39,454 nucleotides of DNA from a virus: positions 1 to 39,454 of IMG/VR virus record IMGVR_UViG_3300009159_000139; one strand, given 5' to 3'. Below are positions 17,750-25,450 of this stretch, piece after piece; the first letter of the stretch is position 1, and each line of letters begins with the position of its first letter. A model generated the notes under the pieces. It saw only the letters and a list, made by a program, of their open reading frames with translations, was not told the origin of the DNA and ran no database searches. The position numbers and the translations under genes were made by a program.

Positions 17750-17777
17750 GCGGGTGTTGTATTCTTGCAACACCCGC
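17750..17777 (+). repeat. Hairpin containing inverted copy 2 of the 20-bp element
   Basis: GCGGGTGTTG (17750-17759) pairs perfectly with CAACACCCGC (17768-17777) around TATTCTTG. Read on the minus strand, bases 17754-17773 are GTGTTGCAAGAATACAACAC, one base different from copy 3 at 35109. It follows the stop of the 86-residue gene and precedes the next promoter by 30 bases. It lacks a plus-strand T-run, so it is not a standard terminator. Confidence 0.7.
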
Positions 17778-17807
17778 AAAATAGTCCAAAAAAGTGGAAA
17801 AAAGTGG

Positions 17808-17836
17808 TTGACGGCCCGTCCGTTTTGTAGCATAAT
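17808..17836 (+). promoter_or_regulatory. sigma70 promoter for the 17867 gene
   Basis: TTGACG (17808-17813), 17-base spacer, CATAAT (17831-17836). The upstream sequence contains repeated A-tracts separated by GTGG, like an UP element. Predicted start near 17843; leader of about 24 bases with AAGGAG at 17855-17860. Confidence 0.87.
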
Positions 17837-17866
17837 ATGGGTATGATGAACGATAAGGAGCTAGCA

Positions 17867-18259
17867 ATGAGCCAGTACACATTTGATGCAGACATTGTGT
17901 CCGATTTGCACAAGGATGCATATGGCTTTCGTCCCCGTGAGGGCTTTTGGAATCACTGGAACTTGTCCACCACGGACGAGAAGCAGGCCATCTGGGACGG
18001 GTTACTCCGTGCGCTCGACGCTTCCATCAAGGAAGAAAATGCCCGCGAGGCAGAGGCTGTTGCTCAGTTCGAGTCGCAGGTTGCTAAAAATATTGAACTG
18101 GGTGCGCCCAGCCGCGAAGTGGCTGTGCGTTGGATCATTGACAGCCTCAACCTTACTGAGTACGACCGTGCATACGGCGGCTCTTACATTTGCTTTGAGC
18201 TGGGCCTGCCCTACAGCATGCAGGCTGAATTTGATGCCATCCTCAAGGAGGTTGCATAA
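17867..18259 (+). CDS. Unknown early protein
   Basis: 130 residues from ATG 17867, chosen because AAGGAG lies 6 bases upstream and because the longer frame from 17837 would start at or before the predicted transcript start. Helical, acidic, without signal or membrane segment (FWNHWNLSTTDEKQAIWDGL; SIKEENAREAEAVAQFESQ). No family recognised. Its last base is shared with the first base of the next ATG, so the pair is translationally coupled. G+C is higher than in neighbouring structural genes. Confidence 0.8.
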   Translation: MSQYTFDADIVSDLHKDAYGFRPREGFWNHWNLSTTDEKQAIWDGLLRALDASIKEENAREAEAVAQFESQVAKNIELGAPSREVAVRWIIDSLNLTEYDRAYGGSYICFELGLPYSMQAEFDAILKEVA

Positions 18260-18525
18260 TGAAGACACCACAAGTCCCAGCCTTGGCTGGTATGACTCCG
18301 TTGGGTTTCAAAGATGACCGCCCGTTTGATCGAAGCCGGTATGGCGGACTGTATGACCGTGGATCAGCAGACAGCTACTACCGTCGTGCTCCGGAACCAC
18401 ACTGGTATCCAGAAGGCACAAGCCGTGGCGATCGTATCGTAAATCTCACACCAGACGAAATTGCCGAGTACATGGCTGGCTATGATGAAAACGAGCGCAA
18501 CGGGGATTTCAAAGACTGGGGTTGA
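18259..18525 (+). CDS. Small unknown protein
   Basis: 88 residues, Arg/Asp/Tyr/Gly-rich and probably largely disordered (DRPFDRSRYGGLYDRGSADS). No family recognised. AAGGAGG lies 9 bases before the ATG, inside the preceding gene, and the TAATG junction couples them. The stop codon overlaps the -35 box of the next promoter (18522-18527). Confidence 0.75.
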   Translation: MKTPQVPALAGMTPLGFKDDRPFDRSRYGGLYDRGSADSYYRRAPEPHWYPEGTSRGDRIVNLTPDEIAEYMAGYDENERNGDFKDWG

Positions 18526-18550
18526 CCATAAACTGGTTCTCTCGTATAAT
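18522..18550 (+). promoter_or_regulatory. sigma70 promoter for the 18578 gene
   Basis: TTGACC (18522-18527), 17-base spacer, perfect TATAAT (18545-18550). Predicted start near 18557, then AAGGAG (18567-18572) and the ATG. It lacks the palindromic element seen beside the other early promoters. Confidence 0.9.
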
Positions 18551-18577
18551 TACACATTGAACACATAAGGAGCCAAC

Positions 18578-19843
18578 ATGGCAAGACTGCAATCAAAACG
18601 AATCGCTACGCCTGCACCCAAAGTGGTGTTTGCTGATACGTCTACTCCTTTGCCATTGCGTCCTCTAACGCAAGTGTTCAAGCTCAAGCCAGTCAAGGTC
18701 ACAGTTGGTGAAGTCAAGTATGTGGGCGAGGAGCCTGTGCCTCCACAGGACCGTGTGCTTGAAACAATAGAAATGGCACGTATCTACAACTGGTATTCCT
18801 ACAACTGCGAAGGTGCCGATGCTCGAGCCTGGACAGAACAGCTGATTGCCGCTATGCCCAAGCGCAAGCACCTGATTGAGCGTTACAAGAAGATGCAGGA
18901 CTGGCGCCTTAGTCGTACAGCAGGCTGGGTTGCACGGGTTATCATGCGAGGCGGCCACGTGCCTTACAGCACCCTGCGTTATCTCGCCAAAGCCATCAAG
19001 CTGGCTGAGATTGAGCACAAGAAGTTCCTTGCAGACGAAGCCGAAAAAGAAGAGAAGCTGGAAAAGCCCAAAGCCTATCAGCCCACCATCCAGGAGCGCA
19101 TGCGAGAAAAGCTGGGTGAGTGTCTGGGCGAAGCTGAAGGCTTGGTTGATGAGTTCGTAGGAAACGGACACACTGGCAAGGTAAACGTGTTTGGCTTGTT
19201 CAAGCAGTTCAACCTGCATCAGAACCAAGTGGGTGATGTGCTAAAGTGGGCTGAACCCAAGCTGGAGGAATACCTTGAGCTACAAGAAGCAATCTCTAAA
19301 AAAGTGTCTGAGCGATCAGATGACGAAGAGCAGTTGGTTGAAGGCTACAGGCATCTGAGCAAGAAGCAGATCAAGAGCACAATCGAGATGTGGACCACTG
19401 TGATCGATGCCGCCAACAGCTATGGCACTGTCAAGAAAGCAGAACGTGCGCCACGCAAGCGCAAGCCAGTTCCGCTTGAGAAGCAGGTCAAAGGTATCAA
19501 GTTCCTCAAGAAGGACGATGCAACTGGACTGGCCAGTATTGATCCAACTAAGCTGATTGGTTCAACTGAAATCTGGGTGTACAATGTGAAGACACGCAAG
19601 ATTGGTATCTATGTGGCAGACGACTACAGCAAAGTGCTGTCTGTCAAAGGAGCCAGCTTGCTAGGGTTCAGTGCAAAAGACAGCCGACAGAAGACCCTGC
19701 GCAAGCCAGAGGTACAGCTCAAAGAGTTCCTTACGCTGGGCAAGCCAGCGGCCCGTAAGTGGTTGGAAAAAGTCAAGAGCACAGATATTGCGCTCAACGG
19801 ACGTACCAACGAGCACACCATACTGCTGAGAGCATACAAGTAA
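18578..19843 (+). CDS. Unknown 421-residue protein
   Basis: 421 residues, very Lys/Glu-rich. Residues about 58-130 are helical (MARIYNWYSYNCEGADARAW). Residues 140-280 are strongly charged and coiled-coil-like (IEHKKFLADEAEKEEKLEKP). The C-terminal 120 residues return to mixed structure with STEIWVYNVKTRKIGIYVAD and a final LNGRTNEHTILLRAYK. I recall similar unassigned proteins in marine T4-like phages but cannot name a function. It has its own strong sigma70 promoter and ends at the composite terminator/late-promoter hairpin, so it is a single-gene early or middle unit. AAGGAG supports the start. Confidence 0.85.
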   Translation: MARLQSKRIATPAPKVVFADTSTPLPLRPLTQVFKLKPVKVTVGEVKYVGEEPVPPQDRVLETIEMARIYNWYSYNCEGADARAWTEQLIAAMPKRKHLIERYKKMQDWRLSRTAGWVARVIMRGGHVPYSTLRYLAKAIKLAEIEHKKFLADEAEKEEKLEKPKAYQPTIQERMREKLGECLGEAEGLVDEFVGNGHTGKVNVFGLFKQFNLHQNQVGDVLKWAEPKLEEYLELQEAISKKVSERSDDEEQLVEGYRHLSKKQIKSTIEMWTTVIDAANSYGTVKKAERAPRKRKPVPLEKQVKGIKFLKKDDATGLASIDPTKLIGSTEIWVYNVKTRKIGIYVADDYSKVLSVKGASLLGFSAKDSRQKTLRKPEVQLKEFLTLGKPAARKWLEKVKSTDIALNGRTNEHTILLRAYK

Positions 19844-19860
19844 TCCATCGCTGTCACACA

Positions 19861-19895
19861 AGCCTCCGGTAGCTAAATACTATCGGAGGCTTTTT
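19861..19895 (+). terminator. Composite hairpin: terminator with late promoter in the loop and gp13 ribosome site in the right arm
   Basis: AGCCTCCGGTAG (19861-19872) pairs with CTATCGGAGGCT (19880-19891), 12 positions with one G.T, followed by TTTTTC: an intrinsic terminator for the 421-residue gene. The seven-base loop is exactly CTAAATA (19873-19879), a late-promoter core. GGAGG at 19885-19889 in the right arm is the Shine-Dalgarno of gp13 (ATG 19898). In read-through RNA the site would be base-paired; in RNA started from the loop promoter the left arm is missing. Confidence 0.8.
19872..19879 (+). promoter_or_regulatory. Late promoter GCTAAATA for gp13
   Basis: It lies at the top of the terminator hairpin, 18 bases before the gp13 ATG. 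Predicted initiation near 19885 gives a leader of about 13 bases starting at or just before GGAGG. Confidence 0.7.
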
Positions 19896-19897
19896 CT

Positions 19898-20635
19898 ATG
19901 ACAACAAGAAACGATATAATCCGCGAAATTGAGCTACGTTTGGGTGGCGGTATGGTTGACGTCGAACTGGACCGAGATCACTACGACATTGCAATCAATC
20001 GTGCCATAAGCAAGTATCGTCAGCGCAGTTCTAATTCTGTAGAAGAAGGCTACCTAGTTCTCAATTTACAGCCTCAGCAGGACACTTATATCCTGCCCCA
20101 AGAAGTCATACAAGTACGCTATCTTTTCCGCAGTGGCGCAGGTGGTGTATCATCTGGTGTTTCCTTTGAACCATTTGGTGCCGCATACATCAATGCATAC
20201 CTACTGCAAAGCACAGGCTCTGGGTCGTTGGTAAACTACGAAATTTATTCTCAGTATCGTGAATTGCTTGGTAGGATGTTTGGTCAGGAAATCATATTTG
20301 ACTGGGTAGAACAAACCAAGACACTTAGGTTGCATCGCAACATCAAGTCGGAGAATGATTCGATCATCGTGCAAGCCTACATGTTCCGTCCGGATGTTTC
20401 GTTGTTCAATGACATATATGCTGGATCATGGATCAAAGACTATTCCACAGCACATTCCAAAATGATGTTGGGTGAAGCACGTAGCAAGTTTGCACAAATT
20501 GCTGGTCCGCAAGGCGGATCAAGTCTGAATGGTGAAAACCTCAAAGTTGAAGCACAAGCCGATCTAGAAAAACTAGAATTATCTATTGGACTCTACGAAG
20601 AAGGCGGAAAGCCACTTGGTATTGTTATAGGTTGA
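19898..20635 (+). CDS. 13: Neck protein gp13
   Basis: 245 residues (T4 gp13 is 309). gp13 forms the neck with gp14, joining portal and tail after packaging. The N-terminal block MTTRNDIIREIELRLGGGMV followed by DVELDRDHYDIAINRAISKYRQRS and a YILPQEVIQVRYLFR segment is the conserved start of gp13 in marine T4-like phages. The C-terminal half (RLHRNIKSENDSIIVQAYMF, then SWIKDYSTAHSKMMLGEARS) also fits. The start follows GGAGG at 19885-19889, which lies in the right arm of the terminator hairpin. Expression should be late. The stop codon lies inside the -35 box of the next promoter (20632-20637). Confidence 0.85.
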   Translation: MTTRNDIIREIELRLGGGMVDVELDRDHYDIAINRAISKYRQRSSNSVEEGYLVLNLQPQQDTYILPQEVIQVRYLFRSGAGGVSSGVSFEPFGAAYINAYLLQSTGSGSLVNYEIYSQYRELLGRMFGQEIIFDWVEQTKTLRLHRNIKSENDSIIVQAYMFRPDVSLFNDIYAGSWIKDYSTAHSKMMLGEARSKFAQIAGPQGGSSLNGENLKVEAQADLEKLELSIGLYEEGGKPLGIVIG

Positions 20636-20660
20636 CCTTGATCGTTGATCCTGCTATAGT
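20632..20660 (+). promoter_or_regulatory. sigma70 promoter giving an apparently leaderless dNMP kinase mRNA
   Basis: TTGACC (20632-20637), 17-base spacer, TATAGT (20655-20660). Only six bases separate the -10 box from the ATG at 20667, so transcription would start at about the A of the ATG. No Shine-Dalgarno is present. Confidence 0.8.
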
Positions 20661-20666
20661 AGCAGT

Positions 20667-21284
20667 ATGACAAAACTTATTGGCATCTGCGGTTTCATTG
20701 GTTCCGGCAAAGACACAGCCGCAGATTATCTAGTTAACATCCACGGGTTTCGAAGAGACTCATTTGCTGCCACCCTCAAAGATGCCGTTGCCGCTGTGTT
20801 TGGTTGGGACCGAGAAATGCTTGAAGGTCGCACCAAACACGCACGTGAATGGCGAGAACAAATTGATCCGTGGTGGGCAGAGCGGCTTGAAATGCCCAAC
20901 CTAACTCCTCGTCTTGTGCTACAGCTATGGGGTACAGAAGTGTGCCGCAAAGGCTTCCACAACGACATTTGGATTGCCAGCGTAGAAAACAAACTGCGCA
21001 CCAGCCAAGACAACATTGTTATCTCAGATTGCAGATTTCCAAACGAAATCAAAGCCATCAAGTCAGCAGGCGGCAAAGTCATCTGGGTACAGCGTGGCAT
21101 TTTACCGCATTGGCATGATGTTGCTGTGCAAGCAAACAAAGGCAGTGAGTCTGCACAACGATTCCTAGCACAAGAAGGCATACATGCTAGCGAAACTGCC
21201 TGGGTTGGAACCAATTTTGACTATATAGTAGACAACAATCAATCTTTTGACGAACTATACAATCAGCTTAATGCCGTGTTATGA
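20667..21284 (+). CDS. 1: Deoxynucleoside monophosphate kinase (gp1-like)
   Basis: 205 residues (T4 gp1 is 241). It phosphorylates dNMPs to dNDPs for phage DNA synthesis. The P-loop GFIGSGKDT (residues 9-17) is followed by the family pattern DSFAATLKDAVAAVFGWDRE (about 32-51), a PRLVLQLWGTEVCR helix (about 81-94) and DCRFPNEIKAIKSAGGKVIW (about 121-140). All match the T4 gp1 / dNMP kinase fold. It sits between structural genes gp13 and gp18 but has its own sigma70 promoter, so it can be expressed early regardless of its neighbours. No ribosome-binding site precedes the ATG. Confidence 0.9.
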   Translation: MTKLIGICGFIGSGKDTAADYLVNIHGFRRDSFAATLKDAVAAVFGWDREMLEGRTKHAREWREQIDPWWAERLEMPNLTPRLVLQLWGTEVCRKGFHNDIWIASVENKLRTSQDNIVISDCRFPNEIKAIKSAGGKVIWVQRGILPHWHDVAVQANKGSESAQRFLAQEGIHASETAWVGTNFDYIVDNNQSFDELYNQLNAVL

Positions 21285-21345
21285 TGCGCATGCTGGATAA
21301 CGAAATCTACAGTTCCTGGTAAATACCACCCATTTTCCTGAGCCT

Positions 21346-21365
21346 CAGCTAAATAGATACAGCTG
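21346..21365 (+). promoter_or_regulatory. Late promoter GCTAAATA (21348-21355) within a small inverted repeat, upstream of gp18
   Basis: CAGCT (21346-21350) and AGCTG (21361-21365) flank AAATAGATAC. The late core CTAAATA ends 37 bases before the gp18 ATG. A second TAAATA core (GGTAAATA) lies at 21318-21325. gp18 is a very abundant protein, so strong late promotion is expected. Confidence 0.65.
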
Positions 21366-21392
21366 AAAAGCCAATACTCAGGAGATTTGAAC

Positions 21393-23756
21393 ATGGCAAC
21401 TTTAACTTCACCAGGCGTAGCGATTAGCGTCATTGACGAAAGCATCTACGTTTCAGCCGGAAACGGCACAGTACCACTGATAGCGATTGCTACAGAGGCA
21501 AACAAATACAGCGTGGACGGATCCACGATTGCATCAAGTACATCACAATCAAATGTCTTGGAATTGTTAACTAGCCAACGCGATCTTTTGATCCGATACG
21601 GCAAGCCACAGTTCAAGATCGTTGATGGTACACCAGTACATGGATACGAAACAAACGAATACGGACTCTATGCAGCCTACAGCTTCTTGGGTCTTGCTAA
21701 CCGTGCATACGTTATCCGTGCTGATGTTGACCTAGCACAGCTAGAGCCATCCGCAGTAGAACCAACATCGCAGCCAGCCGCTGGCACTTACTGGATGGAT
21801 ATATCTGCCGCACGTTTTGGTCTTTTCAAATCAGCTGCCGCAGGCGATGCTTATGACAACTGGTCACCAGTTACTCTTCTGCTACCAGCTACTGCTAATC
21901 TAACAGGCAGCGCACCAGCATCCACATATGGATCAAATGGTGATTATGCTTGGGTAACACAGACCAACGTAAATCAGATCTACAAGAAAACCGCAGGTTC
22001 ATGGGCCGCAGTTACAACACTGGTAAACATTGCCCCACACTATAGCATTCCAAATGCATCAGCCGCAGGCGATCTATGGTTCAAGACAACTTCTCCAAAC
22101 AATGGTTTCTTGCCAGCATTGAAGAAGTATGTTATTGCAAATGGTCAAGTGGTAGGTACATGGGTGAATGCACAGACTGCTATATTAGCTTACCCAGATG
22201 ATTCAACAGCTAACACTAACGGTCAGAATGTTATCAACCGCGTGTATGCTAAGACCACAACAGGTTCAGCAGCCTTCAAGTTGCGCATCTACACATCCTC
22301 AGGTTGGGAAGATCTTACATACGAAGCCAATGCCAATGAGCCAGCTGGTGATCCAGCAGTAGGCACATTGTGGTACAACGACGAACTAACAGTTGACTTG
22401 TATCGCAAGAGCGCACTGGGTTGGGAACCAATCGACAATGCCAATGTATACATCAACACCGATGCACCTGCTGGTCCTTCAGTCGGCGACATCTGGGTTG
22501 ACAGTTCAGACATGGAAAACTATCCAAAGATTTATGAATACAATGGCGCCGCATGGGACTTGCATGACAATTCAGATCAAACAACACCAATGGGTGTAGT
22601 GTTTGCTGACTTGACAACAACTGCCAATGACGACACAGATGGTGGCGCGGCAACATTGATCGACGTTGATGCACCAGATCCATTGTTCTACCCAACTGGC
22701 ATGCTGTGCTGGAACGCAATCGTTTCAACAGGTAACGTCAAGACATACAACGGCACATACTGGCAGACAGAATCAGGCAACTACGATTCAGGCTTCAATG
22801 CTGGCGCACCTTACATGTTGCGCAAAGCACAGCGTCGTGTGGTTGTCAAGCGTTTGCAGGCAGCTCTTCGTGAAGAAGTACTTGCTGATGAAACAGTAAG
22901 CTTCAGCTTAATTGCTTGCCCATCTTATCCAGAGACAATCGACGAGATGATCGAGTTGAACGTGAACCGCAAGGAAACAGCGTTTATTATCGGTGATACT
23001 CCATTGCGTCTAAGCGGACGTGGTTCAGCTGTTGAGACATGGGCAACTGGTACCAATGCTGGTGTAAACGGCGAAGACGGTCTTGTTACACGCAATACCA
23101 ACGTAGCTGTTTACTATCCAAGTGCAATCACATCAGACCTAGACGGTAATGATGTTGTTGTTCCTGCTAGCCATGCAGTACTGCGCACTTATGCCTACAA
23201 CGACCAGGTAGCTTATCCATGGTTTGCTCCAGCTGGTCTACAGCGTGGCGCAGTAAGTAACGTAACAAACTTTGGTTATGTCAATGGCGAAAGCGAATTC
23301 GTACCATTGGCATTGAGCCAAGGCATGCGCGATGCATTGTACTACAAGCGTATCAATCCAATGACAAACTTCCCAGGACAGGGCTTGTTTGTGTTTGGTC
23401 AGAAGACATTGCATCCATATGATAGCGCACTTGATCGTGTTAACGTAGCACGTTTGGTTTGCTACTTGCGTGAACGTTTTGAGCCACTAGCTCGTCCGTT
23501 CATCTTTGAACCAAACGACAAGCAGACACGTGCATCTGTTAAGAATCGTTTTGATGACTTCTTAACTGATATGATCAGTAAGCGAGCATTGTACGACTTC
23601 TTGGTTGTTTGCGACGAAACAAACAACACACCAGCTCGAATCGATAGAAACGAGTTGTACGTGGACGTTGCTATTGCTCCTGTAAAAGCCGCGGAATTCA
23701 TCTACATTCCAATACGTGTAGTTAATACCGGTAGCCTTGGACCTGCAGGGGTCTAA
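21393..23756 (+). CDS. 18: Tail sheath protein gp18
   Basis: 787 residues (T4 gp18 is 659). It polymerises around the tube and contracts. The N-terminus MATLTSPGVAISVIDESIY and the C-terminal half (VVVKRLQAALREEVLADETV; then YPWFAPAGLQRGAVSNVTNF; LDRVNVARLVCYLRERFEPL; VVCDETNNTPARIDRNELYV) are typical sheath. Residues about 125-470 hold at least five tandem modules with a G-x-x-W or Y ... Y-x-x-NG-x-W pattern (AGTYWMDISAARFGLF; GDLWFKTTSPNNG; VGTLWYNDELTVDLY; VGDIWVDSS; YNGTYWQTES), forming an enlarged, probably surface-exposed insertion as in other marine T4-like sheaths. ATG 21393 is preferred over TTG 21387 because AGGAGA lies 8 bases before it. Confidence 0.93.
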   Translation: MATLTSPGVAISVIDESIYVSAGNGTVPLIAIATEANKYSVDGSTIASSTSQSNVLELLTSQRDLLIRYGKPQFKIVDGTPVHGYETNEYGLYAAYSFLGLANRAYVIRADVDLAQLEPSAVEPTSQPAAGTYWMDISAARFGLFKSAAAGDAYDNWSPVTLLLPATANLTGSAPASTYGSNGDYAWVTQTNVNQIYKKTAGSWAAVTTLVNIAPHYSIPNASAAGDLWFKTTSPNNGFLPALKKYVIANGQVVGTWVNAQTAILAYPDDSTANTNGQNVINRVYAKTTTGSAAFKLRIYTSSGWEDLTYEANANEPAGDPAVGTLWYNDELTVDLYRKSALGWEPIDNANVYINTDAPAGPSVGDIWVDSSDMENYPKIYEYNGAAWDLHDNSDQTTPMGVVFADLTTTANDDTDGGAATLIDVDAPDPLFYPTGMLCWNAIVSTGNVKTYNGTYWQTESGNYDSGFNAGAPYMLRKAQRRVVVKRLQAALREEVLADETVSFSLIACPSYPETIDEMIELNVNRKETAFIIGDTPLRLSGRGSAVETWATGTNAGVNGEDGLVTRNTNVAVYYPSAITSDLDGNDVVVPASHAVLRTYAYNDQVAYPWFAPAGLQRGAVSNVTNFGYVNGESEFVPLALSQGMRDALYYKRINPMTNFPGQGLFVFGQKTLHPYDSALDRVNVARLVCYLRERFEPLARPFIFEPNDKQTRASVKNRFDDFLTDMISKRALYDFLVVCDETNNTPARIDRNELYVDVAIAPVKAAEFIYIPIRVVNTGSLGPAGV

Positions 23757-23768
23757 AGGATAGCATAG

Positions 23769-23795
23769 GAAAGAGGTCAACTAGGCCTCTTTTCT
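23769..23795 (+). terminator. Terminator after gp18
   Basis: AAAGAGG (23770-23776) pairs with CCTCTTT (23786-23792) around a nine-base loop, followed by a short TC-rich run. It lies 13 bases after the gp18 stop. The stem is A+T-rich at its base, so termination may be partial. Confidence 0.6.
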
Positions 23796-23825
23796 AGGCG
23801 TACTAAATGAATATGAGCCCGGCAG

Positions 23826-23833
23826 TATAAATA
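23826..23833 (+). promoter_or_regulatory. Late promoter TATAAATA (perfect consensus) for gp19
   Basis: An exact match to the T4 late promoter, 26 bases before the gp19 ATG, with AGGAGG at 23845-23850. Confidence 0.85.
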
Positions 23834-23858
23834 AACATAGATTCAGGAGGAATACCAA

Positions 23859-24497
23859 ATGGCCACCGTTATAAATTTTGGCGTACCACAGCTCTCAGGA
23901 GGCGGAAGCGATTCCCCTATCCTGATGCCCAAGTTAGCTTATCGTTTCCGTGTCACACTATTGAACTTTGGTGGACTTGCGGCAACTAGTACTTTGACAT
24001 CACAAGTTGTCAGCGTAACCAAGCCTAACTTAACACACGAAGAAATTACTGTTGATGTATACAACTCAAAGATTTACCTTGCTGGTAAACACACTTGGGA
24101 TCCAATCACATTGACTGTGAAGGATGATATCAGCGGAAACGTAGATAGAAATATTGCCGCCCAGCTTCAACGTCAGTTGAACCACGCGGCACAAAGCGCA
24201 CCTGTTGCAGGCGCCAACTACAAGTTCTCAATGAAAATTGAAGCACTTGATGGTGGTAACAATGTAAACATATCAGGCGACACTCCGATCGTTCTTGACG
24301 AATGGACATTGGCTGGTTGTTTCTTACAGAATGTGCAATACGGTGAAAACAACTATGCAACCAGCGACGTTGTTAACATCACAATGCAAATTCGTTACGA
24401 CAACGCCGATCACGTTGTAAACGGTAGCTCACAACTATCACGTCAACCAAATAGAGCAACTGGACTTTCAACAGCAACCGCTAACGGCTCTAACTAA
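23859..24497 (+). CDS. 19: Tail tube protein gp19
   Basis: 212 residues (T4 gp19 is 163). It polymerises into the inner tube under the sheath. PKLAYRFRVTLLNFGGLA (about 25-42) starts the tube fold, followed by SQVVSVTKPNLTHEEITVDV, a LAGKHTWDPITLTVKDD strand pair (about 73-89) and a C-terminal VVNITMQIRYDNADHV strand. The SKPNLT...ITVDVYNSKIYLAGKHTWDPITLTV order parallels T4 gp19 (LPAGIVEKIPVGF...INVAGDRTFDDWTVTV). It has its own perfect late promoter and a strong AGGAGG site, as expected for an abundant virion protein. Confidence 0.87.
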   Translation: MATVINFGVPQLSGGGSDSPILMPKLAYRFRVTLLNFGGLAATSTLTSQVVSVTKPNLTHEEITVDVYNSKIYLAGKHTWDPITLTVKDDISGNVDRNIAAQLQRQLNHAAQSAPVAGANYKFSMKIEALDGGNNVNISGDTPIVLDEWTLAGCFLQNVQYGENNYATSDVVNITMQIRYDNADHVVNGSSQLSRQPNRATGLSTATANGSN

Positions 24498-24512
24498 TAA
24501 AGGTGATGGCTC

Positions 24513-25448
24513 ATGACTACAGTTGATACTGGTGGCAAGGGCCTGATCCAATTTGATAACGTAGCTGTTCAATATGGTCCGGGTCAAACTGCTGAAGTTA
24601 GAAATCTTTATCAGTGGACAATGCAGTTTGGCCCAACCGCTGAATTAACAGGCGGAGCAGTTGGTAGCCTAATAGGATCGGCTGCTTCTCGCATAGTTAA
24701 CGGTGTTGGTTTTTATGTTAAATCAACTGACTTACCGCGAGTCACAGTTGAAACACAAACCCTGAATCAGTACAACATTCGTAGGAACGTGAATACTCAT
24801 GTTTCCTACGAACCGTTGACTATGACGTTCTATGATACGCAAGATAATGCTTTCCAACAATATCTCATGGCGTATATGACCTTCAAATCTAAAAACTGGG
24901 ATAATGCTCCTAACGTGCGAGCACCGTTCCAACTTGGATCGGGATATGTACCAGAATTTGGTATGCGTTCTCCTAAAACAGGTTTTGGTCAAGGCGGTAT
25001 CATTGATGGCATCAACTTTGGTGACCAGAGCCTTACGTCAACATCCAATGATAACTTTGCTAGTCATATTGTTATTACCAAAGAAATGAGGGGCGCTGGT
25101 GCAGCCAGCACCACTGCAACCATGCCGCAAGTGAATCAAATGGGTGATGCAACAGGTCTCACCGACACAATTACCAGTCCAGAAGGTGCACCTACTGATA
25201 AGTCTCAACAGATTACTTTGTATAATCCCAAGATAGTAGATGTTAGTCAAGATCAATTAGATTATGCCAATGGCGGATCTGTATTGACCTGGACGATTAC
25301 TTGGCGATATGAAAGCTATGCATATGGGCCTCCAGCAACAACAGGACTTACTGCTGTTGGGGGAGTTGTTGGGGATGCCGCACGTGGTGTACAGGAAATT
25401 GGTCGTAGTGTTGGCAGATTCTTTGAGAACGTTATCAGAAGGTTTTAA
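24513..25448 (+). CDS. Second tube-type protein, candidate baseplate-tube component
   Basis: 311 residues. The central part (FYVKSTDLPRVTVETQTLNQ, then VSYEPLTMTFYDTQDNAFQQ at about 90-112) has the same strand order as gp19-type tube proteins, with a long C-terminal extension ending in GRFFENVIRRF. In T4 the tube fold is shared by gp19, gp48 and gp54, the last two being tube initiators on the baseplate of about 320-364 residues. Size and position after gp19 fit a gp54/gp48-like role, but I cannot confirm which. N-terminal residues 45-70 are Gly/Ala-rich and hydrophobic (GGAVGSLIGSAASRIVNGVG). AAGGTGA precedes the ATG. Confidence 0.65.
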   Translation: MTTVDTGGKGLIQFDNVAVQYGPGQTAEVRNLYQWTMQFGPTAELTGGAVGSLIGSAASRIVNGVGFYVKSTDLPRVTVETQTLNQYNIRRNVNTHVSYEPLTMTFYDTQDNAFQQYLMAYMTFKSKNWDNAPNVRAPFQLGSGYVPEFGMRSPKTGFGQGGIIDGINFGDQSLTSTSNDNFASHIVITKEMRGAGAASTTATMPQVNQMGDATGLTDTITSPEGAPTDKSQQITLYNPKIVDVSQDQLDYANGGSVLTWTITWRYESYAYGPPATTGLTAVGGVVGDAARGVQEIGRSVGRFFENVIRRF

Positions 25449-25450
25449 CA

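Noticed and set aside
17750-17777. Hairpin considered as an intrinsic terminator
   Set aside because: There is no T-run after it on the plus strand, and its core matches the promoter-associated 20-bp element, so it was kept as a repeat. Partial termination cannot be excluded.
18665-19228. 187-residue open frame on the minus strand
   Set aside because: It lies entirely within the 421-residue plus-strand gene, which has a strong promoter and ribosome site. Its composition is typical of an antisense shadow.
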